Shown here piece by piece: positions 1 through 5,604 of a DNA stretch of 5,912 bases (the first letter of the stretch is position 1; each line of letters opens with the position of its first letter). The notes under the pieces are model-generated. The model was not told the origin of the DNA. It did not search any database and saw nothing but the letters and a program-made list of their open reading frames with translations. A program made the position numbers and the translations under genes. Origin of the DNA: Gammaproteobacteria bacterium (GTDB taxonomy: Bacteria; Pseudomonadota; Gammaproteobacteria; GCA-001735895); contig JAASSH010000164.1 of NCBI GenBank assembly GCA_021767985.1, positions 1-5,912 of the forward strand, given 5' to 3'.

Positions 1-543
1 CTGGCGGGCTATTCCGGCAGCGATGCCATCGCCCTGTTTCATCGCGGCGGCGAAACCGCACTGGCCGAGGCCGGTATCGACCTGTGGAGTGCATTTATCG
101 GCGGCATCAGCGGTACCCTCGGCACGACCTCGCTGCTTGCAGTGGGGCTCGGCGCCGCGGTGTTGCTGATCACGCGGATAATTTCCTGGCGCCTGCTGTT
201 GGCGCAATTCATCGGCCTCGCGGTGGTGGCCACGTTGTTCAACCTGTCGGGCAGCGATGCGGGCGCCGCCTCCATGCCGGCTTACTGGCATCTGTTACTC
301 GGCAGCTTTGCGTTCGGCGCGGTGTTTATCGCCTGCGATCCGGTCGCCTCCTGTTGTACCAACCCGGGACGCTGGATACAGGGTTTGCTGATCGGCGCGC
401 TGGTGGTCTTGATCCGGGTCGCGAACTCGACCCACCCGGACGCCGTTATCCCGGCGATACTGCTGGCCTCGATCACGGCGCCGCTGATCGATCATGCGGT
501 CATCGCCTGGAATATTCGACAACGGGCGCGTCGCCATGTCTGA
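1..543 (+). CDS. nqrB: NqrB, membrane subunit of Na+-translocating NADH:quinone reductase (3' part only)
   Basis: The 5' end is cut by the window edge; 180 codons and a TGA are visible. NqrB is the large integral-membrane subunit that carries FMN and riboflavin, binds quinone and forms part of the Na+ path. The fragment aligns by eye with the C-terminal portion of Vibrio NqrB: about five hydrophobic helices, the G-S-D then M-P-x-x-W-H-L segment, a D-P-V loop (337-345), and a terminal A-P-L-I-D-H (Asp codon 490-492) matching the acidic residue Asp397 implicated in Na+ uptake in Vibrio cholerae. Oddities: the FMN-attachment motif S-G-A-T reads S-G-S-D (13-24), so the acceptor Thr is Asp; the usual G-S-x-G-E segment has Thr for Glu (124-126); and the D-P-V loop carries three cysteines. 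It overlaps nqrC by 8 bp. RnfD is a related family, but the neighbours (nqrC-D-E-F) settle the assignment. Confidence 0.93.
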   Translation: MAGYSGSDAIALFHRGGETALAEAGIDLWSAFIGGISGTLGTTSLLAVGLGAAVLLITRIISWRLLLAQFIGLAVVATLFNLSGSDAGAASMPAYWHLLLGSFAFGAVFIACDPVASCCTNPGRWIQGLLIGALVVLIRVANSTHPDAVIPAILLASITAPLIDHAVIAWNIRQRARRHV

Positions 544-1315
544 AACCGTGAGTAAGGACAATACCCTGAGAGCGCTGGGCGTCGCGCTGGCGGTGGCTTT
601 CGTTTGCGCGCTGCTGGTTTCGGTAGTGGCTGTCGGTCTGCGTCCTGTCCACAAGGCAAACATCGAGGCCGAGCGCATTGCACAGCTCGAGCTGGTGCTG
701 GCGGCATTATCGGATATCGGGCGGGCGCAGACCATCGACAGCCTGGAGGCGCGCCTGGTCAACCTCGCAACGGGGGCGTTCGACGAATCGATGGATCCCA
801 CGACTTTCGATGCCGCGAGGGCCGCGAGCAAGCCGGCCACCAGCGTCGCGATTCCGGCCGACCTCGACCTGGCGGGCCTCAAGCGGCGTGCATTGCTGGC
901 CCAGGTTTACCTGGTACGCAGCAGCGGCGGCGTGATCGACCTGGTCATACTCCCGGTTTCGGGGCGCGGCTACCAGTCGACGCTGCGCGCCTGGCTGGTG
1001 CTCGATGGCGATACGCGCACGGTGCGCGCGCTCAAGTTCTACCAGCATGGCGAAACCCCGGGCGTCGGCGCTCGCATCGAGGATCCCGAGTGGGAAGCCC
1101 AGTGGCGGGATCTGCCAGCCTACGACGATGACGGTGTATTGCGTATCGGCGTCAGGTCGCATGGCGCCGGCTACAGCGACGATGCGCAGTACCAGGTCGA
1201 CGGCATATCCGGTGCCACCCGCACCGCCCAGGGTGTTGACGGCATGCTGCGCTTCTGGATGGGTGAGTTCGGTTTTGGGCCATTTTTACAACGTATACGC
1301 GAGGAACGACTCTGA
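536..1315 (+). CDS. nqrC: NqrC, covalent-FMN subunit of Na+-NQR
   Basis: NqrC is the membrane-anchored subunit whose periplasmic FMN domain passes electrons on to NqrB. The 259-residue product is of normal family length. A single N-terminal membrane helix spans about residues 9-31 and ends in V-G-L-R, as in Vibrio NqrC. The G-E-T-P-G motif is present, and near the C-terminus D-G-I-S-G-A-T carries the flavinylation motif with acceptor Thr228 (codon 1217-1219). It is followed by the family-typical [13 protein letters not shown] start at 494 is also open, but it adds 14 non-homologous residues and lengthens the overlap with nqrB, so ATG 536 is preferred; no strong ribosome site precedes it, and coupling to nqrB is likely. 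The usual G-L-W-S stretch is G-Y-Q-S here, a modest divergence. An ApbE transferase, needed to attach FMN, is not encoded in this window. Confidence 0.95.
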   Translation: MSETVSKDNTLRALGVALAVAFVCALLVSVVAVGLRPVHKANIEAERIAQLELVLAALSDIGRAQTIDSLEARLVNLATGAFDESMDPTTFDAARAASKPATSVAIPADLDLAGLKRRALLAQVYLVRSSGGVIDLVILPVSGRGYQSTLRAWLVLDGDTRTVRALKFYQHGETPGVGARIEDPEWEAQWRDLPAYDDDGVLRIGVRSHGAGYSDDAQYQVDGISGATRTAQGVDGMLRFWMGEFGFGPFLQRIREERL

Positions 1316-1974
1316 TGCAGGACAGTAAATGGCGCATTCTGAGCCGGCCGCTGATCGACGATAATCCGCTGACGCTGCAGATTCTCGGGATATGCTCGGC
1401 GCTGGCGGTAACGACGTCGCTCGATACGGCGCTGTTGATGAGCTTCGTCGTGGTTTGCGTACTCGCTCTCGGCAGTGGCTCGGTCAGCCTTATCCGTAAC
1501 TACCTGCCGCATTCGGTGCGCATCATCGTGCAGATCACGATCATTGCCTCGCTGGTCATCGTCGTCGACCAGGTGCTGCAGGCCTACGCCTTCGAACTGA
1601 GTAAACGGCTGTCAGTGTTCGTCGGCCTGATTATCACCAACTGTATTGTACTCGGGCGTGCCGAGGGCTACGCGATGCAAAACGGCTTCGTCGCCAGCGT
1701 GCTCGACGGCATCGGTAACGGGCTCGGCTACTCGCTGATCCTGATCCTGGTCGGCGCGATCCGGGAGTTTTTCGGCAAGGGCAGCCTGCTCAACGTGCAA
1801 ATCCTGGTGCCGACCAGCCAGGGCGGCGCCTTCGAGCCCCTGCACCTGATGCTGTTGCCGCCGAGCGCATTTTTCATTATCGGCGGCATCATCTGGTACA
1901 TCCGCCGCAAGCGCCCGCAGCAGGTTGAAAAACCCGAGTTTACGCTGCGCCAACTGCAGCAGGAATCCGAATGA
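1315..1974 (+). CDS. nqrD: NqrD, membrane subunit sharing the iron centre of Na+-NQR
   Basis: NqrD is a six-helix membrane subunit that pairs with NqrE around an intramembrane iron (or [2Fe-2S]) centre in the NADH-to-quinone electron path. The product is 219 aa, slightly longer than the roughly 210 aa of Vibrio. Cys27 ([11 protein letters not shown]) and Cys110 ([12 protein letters not shown]) match the two cluster cysteines. Asp131 in [11 protein letters not shown] matches the acidic residue Asp133 implicated in Na+ transfer in Vibrio cholerae. The ATG overlaps the nqrC stop (TGATG), and a GAGGA ribosome-binding sequence lies at 1301-1305. The stop overlaps the nqrE ATG (ATGA at 1971). RnfE is the homologue in Rnf complexes, but flanking nqrC and nqrF exclude that. 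Apart from a somewhat extended charged C-terminal tail, nothing looks unusual. Confidence 0.97.
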   Translation: MQDSKWRILSRPLIDDNPLTLQILGICSALAVTTSLDTALLMSFVVVCVLALGSGSVSLIRNYLPHSVRIIVQITIIASLVIVVDQVLQAYAFELSKRLSVFVGLIITNCIVLGRAEGYAMQNGFVASVLDGIGNGLGYSLILILVGAIREFFGKGSLLNVQILVPTSQGGAFEPLHLMLLPPSAFFIIGGIIWYIRRKRPQQVEKPEFTLRQLQQESE

Positions 1975-2576
1975 ACGCGCTGTTCGAACTGCTGCTGCGC
2001 TCGGTATTTCTCGACAATCTCGCGCTGTAGTTTTTTCTCGGCATGTGCACTTTTCTCGCGGTTTCGAAACGCGTCGATACCGCCTTCGGCGTCGGACTGG
2101 CGGTAATGTTCGTGCTTACCGTAACGGTGCCGGTTAATAACCTGATTTTTGTCTGGCTGCTGGCCCCCGGCGCACTCGACTGGGCCGGCCTCGGCGATCT
2201 CGATCTGTCGTTTCTGCGTCTGATCGCGTTTATCGGCGTGATTGCGGCGATGGTGCAGGTGCTTGAAATGACGCTCGAGTTTCACGTGCCGAAACTGCAT
2301 CGCGCGATGGGTATTTTCCTGCCATTGATCACGGTTAACTGTGCCATCCTCGGCGGTAGTCTGTTCATGGTCGAGCGCAGTTACAGCTTCACCGAATCCG
2401 TTGTTTTCGGATTCGGCTCGGGGCTGGGCTGGGCGCTGGCCATCGTTATGTTTGCCGCGATCCGGGAGCGGCTCAAGTATGCCGACATTCCCGATGGCCT
2501 GCAGGGGCTGGGGATGAATTTCATCATCGCCGGCATCATGTCGCTCGGTTTCCTGGCGTTTGCGGGGATGGGCTGA
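1971..2576 (+). CDS. nqrE: NqrE, interrupted by an in-frame amber codon at codon 20
   Basis: NqrE pairs with NqrD to hold the intramembrane iron centre. Read through the amber codon, the frame has 201 codons, close to the 198 aa of Vibrio NqrE. The first 19 codons end in F-L-D-N-L-A-L, then TAG (2028-2030), then [13 protein letters not shown]. Vibrio NqrE reads F-I-E-N-M-A-L-S-F-F-L-G-M-C here, so TAG replaces a serine codon, one base away from TCG. The cluster cysteines Cys26 and Cys124 (T-V-N-C-A-I) and Glu99 (matching Vibrio Glu95) are intact, with no frameshift. The start is supported by the ATGA overlap with nqrD and AGGA at 1961-1964. The next in-frame ATG (2043) would give 177 aa without most of helix 1 and has no ribosome-binding site. 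It could be a recent pseudogene, a suppressed or recoded gene, a reinitiated short form, or a sequencing error. Identity is certain; expression of full-length product is not. Confidence 0.9.
2028..2030 (+). other. In-frame TAG codon within nqrE
   Basis: This amber triplet is codon 20 of nqrE, at the position of Ser20 in Vibrio NqrE and six codons before the cluster-ligand Cys26. Homology continues in the same frame on both sides, so it is a substitution and not an indel. A run of six T (2031-2036, two Phe codons) follows it. None of the nine gene ends in this window uses TAG as terminator (eight TGA, one TAA), although the overlapping ATGA/TGATG junctions favour TGA for structural reasons. 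Confidence 0.9.
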
Positions 2577-3796
2577 TGCTGGAGGCTGTTCTCGGTGTAG
2601 CGTTCTTTTCCGGCATCGTCCTGCTGCTCACGCTGTTCGTGCTCGGCGCGCGTCGCCTGCTGGTGCCGCGCGGCGAATGCGATATCGAAATCAACGGGCG
2701 TAAAACCGTGCGCGCGCAAATTGGCGAGCGCCTGCTTGGCGTTTGCCAGCAAGCCGGCATTCATTTACCCAGTGCCTGCGCCGGTGCCGGCACCTGTGGA
2801 TTGTGCAAGGCTCGTGTGGTCAGCGGCGGGGGCGAGGCCGGACCGCAGGAACTCGCTCACCTGAGCCGGCGCGAGGCCGCTCGCGGGGGACGTCTTGCCT
2901 GCCAGGTGCCTATTCTCGGCCCGATGTCGATCGAGGTCGACGAGGCCTATTTCGATATCCGAAGCTGGCAATGCACGGTCGAGCAAACGCGTAACGTCAG
3001 CACCCTGATCCGGGAGATCGTGCTGCGACTGCCGGAGGGTGAACCGATGGAGTTTCGAGCCGGCAGTTTTGTCGAGCTCACCAGTCCGCCATACCGGCTC
3101 GAGTTCAAGGATCTGGCGATCGAAGACGAGTATCGTGACGTCTGGGACAAGATGAACCTGTGGCAGTTGAAGGCGGGCAGCGAGCGCGAGGTGAGCCGCG
3201 CTTACTCGATGGCCAATCATCCTGCCGAGCAGGGATTGATCATTCTGAATATCCGCATCGCGCTGCCGCCGCCCGGTCATGCCGATGCGCCGCCGGGGGT
3301 GGTTTCGAGCTGGCTGTTCTCGCTCAAGCCGGGTGACCCGGTGACGCTGCGGGGGCCTTATGGGCATTTTGCGGTCGAACCTTCAGAACGCGAGCTGATC
3401 TTTATCGGCGGTGGTGCCGGCATGGCGCCGCTGCGCGCACAGATCCTCGATTTGCTCGAAACCCAGCATTCAGGGCGCAAGATAAGTTTCTGGTATGGCG
3501 CGCGTTCGCGGCGAGAACTTTACTACGACGATGTGTTCGATCGTCTGCAGCGTGAAAACGACAATTTCGAATGGCACCCGGCCCTGTCCGAGCCGGAAAA
3601 AAGCGACGCCTGGGAAGGGTTTACCGGTTTTATCCACCAGGTGGCCTACGACAACTACCTGGCGCAGCATCCGGCCCCGGAAACCTGCGAGTATTATCTC
3701 TGCGGTCCGCCGCTGATGGTGCAGTCGGTGCTGGCGATGCTGGATGAACTGGGTGTCGCCGCGGAGAATATTCACTATGATGATTTTGGCAGTTAA
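2576..3796 (+). CDS. nqrF: NqrF, NADH-oxidising FAD/[2Fe-2S] subunit of Na+-NQR
   Basis: NqrF is the electron entry point: it oxidises NADH on the cytoplasmic side and passes electrons through FAD to a [2Fe-2S] cluster. The 406-residue product has the full family layout. There is an N-terminal membrane anchor (about residues 4-24), then a plant-type ferredoxin domain with cluster ligands Cys68, Cys74, Cys77 and Cys109. The FAD-binding barrel follows with R-A-Y-S-M-A-N (208-214). The NADH-binding domain has I-G-G-G-A-G-M-A-P-L-R (277-287) and Cys376 in Y-L-C-G-P-P. The C-terminus ends D-D-F-G-S, where the usual ending is D-D-F-G-G. The ATG overlaps the nqrE stop (TGATG), with GGGGA at 2564-2568 as a plausible ribosome site. 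All expected cofactor residues are present, so this subunit looks fully functional. It is the only gene here ending in TAA. Confidence 0.98.
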   Translation: MLEAVLGVAFFSGIVLLLTLFVLGARRLLVPRGECDIEINGRKTVRAQIGERLLGVCQQAGIHLPSACAGAGTCGLCKARVVSGGGEAGPQELAHLSRREAARGGRLACQVPILGPMSIEVDEAYFDIRSWQCTVEQTRNVSTLIREIVLRLPEGEPMEFRAGSFVELTSPPYRLEFKDLAIEDEYRDVWDKMNLWQLKAGSEREVSRAYSMANHPAEQGLIILNIRIALPPPGHADAPPGVVSSWLFSLKPGDPVTLRGPYGHFAVEPSERELIFIGGGAGMAPLRAQILDLLETQHSGRKISFWYGARSRRELYYDDVFDRLQRENDNFEWHPALSEPEKSDAWEGFTGFIHQVAYDNYLAQHPAPETCEYYLCGPPLMVQSVLAMLDELGVAAENIHYDDFGS

Positions 3797-3804
3797 TTCC
3801 TATC

Positions 3805-3808
3805 GGAG
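3805..3808 (+). promoter_or_regulatory. Ribosome-binding site of the nqrM-like gene
   Basis: GGAG lies nine bases before the ATG at 3818 in the 21-bp gap after nqrF. It supports translation of the small downstream gene, which at 49 codons could otherwise be overlooked. This is the only gene junction in the nqr unit without a start/stop overlap. Confidence 0.7.
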
Positions 3809-3817
3809 AATTCCGAA

Positions 3818-3967
3818 ATGACGACATTGATAATCGCGATCCCGCTGTTCATGCTCGCGGTGGCAGGACTCGCGCTGGGCGTGATCCTGAGACAGCGGCC
3901 GTTGTGCGGCAGTTGCGGCAACTGCAGCGAATGTATCATGCGCAAGGCCAGGCGGGTGGAATCATGA
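3818..3967 (+). CDS. nqrM: NqrM-like small membrane protein with a four-cysteine array
   Basis: The product is a 49-residue protein with one hydrophobic helix (about residues 3-24) followed by a short cysteine-rich tail. NqrM (DUF539) is an assembly factor needed to build the NqrD/NqrE iron centre, is usually about 70 aa, and typically follows the nqr structural genes. Here G-S-C-G at residues 31-34 matches the family K-G-S-C-G-G stretch, so Cys33 falls where Vibrio cholerae NqrM has its essential Cys33. Cys30, 33, 36 and 39 form a regular C-x2-C-x2-C-x2-C array, followed by a basic tail (R42 to R46). This is more compact than classical NqrM, whose later cysteines are farther along, and the charged C-terminal extension is missing. 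GGAG at 3805-3808 supports the start, and the stop overlaps the next gene by ATGA. The nqrM assignment rests on position, topology and the Cys33 match; the function of the tight array is not established. Confidence 0.8.
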   Translation: MTTLIIAIPLFMLAVAGLALGVILRQRPLCGSCGNCSECIMRKARRVES

Positions 3968-4368
3968 GCAAGAGTATCGAAAGTTACATGGCGACCGAGC
4001 TGGTCAGCTTTGCGCCCGGCGACGATATTATCAAGGCCATGCGGATACTGCTGGAGCGGCACCTGTCGGGCGCGCCGGTACTCGACCATGATGGAAAACT
4101 GGTGGGCCTGCTGTCGCAACGGGATTGCATGGAGATCGTCTATCATACCGCCTACCACCGGGACTGGGGCGGTCAGGTGGGGCAATACATGAGCCGCAAG
4201 GTCGAGCATATCGACGTCGACTGCAGTATCCTAGAGGCCGCCGAGAAATTCTTACATTCGAGCTTCCGGCGTTTTCCGGTGCTGCGTGAAGGTCAGCTGG
4301 TCGGGCAGATCAGCCGCCATGACATCATGCGCGCGCTCGACGACCAGTATCTGCGCAATTCGACCTGA
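3964..4368 (+). CDS. Stand-alone two-CBS-domain protein
   Basis: The 134-residue protein consists almost wholly of a tandem CBS (Bateman) pair, with no catalytic or transport domain. CBS1 spans about residues 5-60, with L-S-G-A-P-V-L-D then G-K-L-V-G-L-L-S-Q-R-D. CBS2 spans about 75-130, with F-R-R-F-P-V-L then Q-L-V-G-Q-I-S-R-H-D. The S-x-x-D motifs (51-54 and 117-120) are those that often contact the ribose of bound adenine nucleotides in this family. The ATG at 3964 overlaps the nqrM stop (ATGA), so it is very probably translated with the nqr unit. An upstream ATG at 3904 lies inside nqrM and adds residues outside the CBS domain, so it was not chosen. The ligand cannot be told from sequence. 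A role sensing adenylate or energy state for Nqr is an inference from context only. Confidence 0.9.
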   Translation: MSKSIESYMATELVSFAPGDDIIKAMRILLERHLSGAPVLDHDGKLVGLLSQRDCMEIVYHTAYHRDWGGQVGQYMSRKVEHIDVDCSILEAAEKFLHSSFRRFPVLREGQLVGQISRHDIMRALDDQYLRNST

Positions 4369-4378
4369 TTGTCTTACT

Positions 4379-4411
4379 GGCCCTGGCCAGATGAACCTTC
4401 AATCCAGGGCC
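4379..4411. terminator. Possible bidirectional stem-loop between convergent genes
   Basis: GGCCCTGG (4379-4386) and its exact complement CCAGGGCC (4404-4411) form an 8-bp GC-rich stem with a 17-base loop between the two convergent genes. A smaller nested hairpin (CTGGCC with GGCCAG, 4377-4390) competes with it. The right arm lies within the last codons of the serine hydrolase gene. There is no clear T-run on either side, so Rho-independent termination is only weakly supported. Confidence 0.3.
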
Positions 4412-5604
4412 TGGTAAACAGCGTTACGAAAATCCCGCCTGCCGGGGTGGTGTAACGACGGCAGGAATTGCTGCATCAGGATTGACACCAGCTGTTGTGC
4501 AGGATCTATCCAGCAATAGGTGTCGGCCATGCCGCCCCAGCCAAAATCGCCGCGCGAGCCCGCTGCCGCGGTATTGGCCGGATCCAGGTTGATGCAGTAG
4601 CCGAGACCGAAGCCATAGCCGCTGAAATCACCCCGGGCGACCCCGTTGAAATCGAGCGGCAGCAGGTTTTCGGGTAAATGATTGCGTGTCATCAACGCCA
4701 CGGTTTCGGGTTTTACGATGCGGCACCCATCGAGTTCGCCTCGATTGAGCATCATCTGCGCAAAACGCCAGTAATCGCCCGCGGTCGAGGTGAGCCCGCC
4801 GCCGCCCGAATGCAGACGTACCGGGATTCCTGAAATGGCCGAAATGAAGGGCGAGCTGTCGTTGCTCTCGAGCTGCGCCAGCGGATCGTCCTCGCGGTAG
4901 CCGTAGAGCGTGGCGAAGCGGTCGATTTTGTCCGCGGTGACTTCGAACGCGGTATCGGCCATACCGAGCGGATCGAAAATAACCTGTTGCAAATAGTCGG
5001 CGAACGGCATATCGCTGATCAGTTCGACCAGGTAACCGCAGATATCGGTTGCGATGCTGTAGTGCCAAAGCGTTCCCGGCTGGGCCACCAGTGGAAACTC
5101 GAGCAAGGTCTGCAGCAACTGCTCCATGCTCCGGTCCTGGATGCGTTCGCGCCAGATCCTGGCGTAAAGCTGGTCGACCGGGTGCTTGTCCGGTTCGAAG
5201 CCGTAGCTGAATCCTGCGGTGTGGGTCAGCAACTGGCGAATGGTTATATCGGACTCGATCTTGCCCTGCTGATAAACCTCGAGCTCTGCCAGTGCCGGAA
5301 TCCAGCGTTTGGCGGCGTCGTCCAGTTGAAAATGCCCCCGTTCCATCAGGGTCATCAGCGCCACGCTGGTGATCGGCTTGGTCATCGAGTAAATGCGGAA
5401 AATCGTGTCTTCTCGGATCGGGGTCTGGCTATCGATATCGGCATGGCCGTAACAGGACAGCTGCGCTATCTGGCCATGGCGGCTTACCAGGGTCAGCATG
5501 CCGGCCGATTTTCCAGCGTCCACGTAGTCCCGCATCATGCGATCGATACCTTCGAGACCGGCCTGGCTGAATCCGGGGTCGATGTCGTTTTGGGTCGCCG
5601 TCAT
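4399..5604 (-). CDS. Serine hydrolase of the beta-lactamase / family VIII esterase group
   Basis: The 401-residue protein has the penicillin-binding fold typical of class C-like beta-lactamases and EstB-type esterases. The nucleophile motif S-M-T-K is at 73-76 (S-x-x-K), in the usual I-Y-S-M-T-K-P-I-T-S context. The second motif is W-H-Y-S-I-A-T-D with Tyr182, where true class C beta-lactamases have Y-x-N, so Asn is replaced by Ile184. H-S-G-G-G-G is at 265-270, and a late G-W-G-G (355-358) precedes W-I-D-P, as in EstB-like esterases. No signal peptide is visible, which suggests a cytoplasmic enzyme. Esterase or amidase activity is therefore more likely than antibiotic hydrolysis, but the substrate is unknown. 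The start overlaps the stop of the upstream aminotransferase gene (ATGA at 5601-5604), with no strong ribosome site of its own, implying coupled translation. It ends convergent to the CBS gene, 30 bp away. Confidence 0.93.
   Translation of the reverse strand: MTATQNDIDPGFSQAGLEGIDRMMRDYVDAGKSAGMLTLVSRHGQIAQLSCYGHADIDSQTPIREDTIFRIYSMTKPITSVALMTLMERGHFQLDDAAKRWIPALAELEVYQQGKIESDITIRQLLTHTAGFSYGFEPDKHPVDQLYARIWRERIQDRSMEQLLQTLLEFPLVAQPGTLWHYSIATDICGYLVELISDMPFADYLQQVIFDPLGMADTAFEVTADKIDRFATLYGYREDDPLAQLESNDSSPFISAISGIPVRLHSGGGGLTSTAGDYWRFAQMMLNRGELDGCRIVKPETVALMTRNHLPENLLPLDFNGVARGDFSGYGFGLGYCINLDPANTAAAGSRGDFGWGGMADTYCWIDPAQQLVSILMQQFLPSLHHPGRRDFRNAVYQALD

Noticed and set aside
494..535. An upstream ATG start for nqrC at 494
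   Set aside because: The extra 14 residues lie wholly inside nqrB and have no counterpart in known NqrC; ATG 536 gives the normal N-terminus.
84..551. A 155-codon plus-strand frame overlapping the end of nqrB
   Set aside because: It is out of frame with nqrB, whose product is clearly homologous to the family; the alternative is Arg/Gly-rich with no recognisable features.
295..882. A 195-codon open frame on the minus strand across nqrB and nqrC
   Set aside because: It is antisense to two clearly homologous genes, has no recognisable domain and is rich in Arg/Ala/Ser, as expected from the complement of GC-rich coding sequence.
2031..2036. The run of six T after the nqrE TAG as a slippery frameshift site
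   Set aside because: Homology stays in the same frame before and after the TAG, so a frameshift would destroy the protein rather than rescue it.
1315..2576. Assignment of the membrane genes to an Rnf complex (rnfE/rnfA)
   Set aside because: The order C-D-E-F, the NqrF ferredoxin-FAD-NADH architecture and the NqrM-like gene are specific to Nqr; no RnfB or RnfC is present.
2765..3367. A 200-codon minus-strand frame inside nqrF
   Set aside because: It is fully antisense to a well-conserved NqrF with all cofactor motifs, and no known family is visible.
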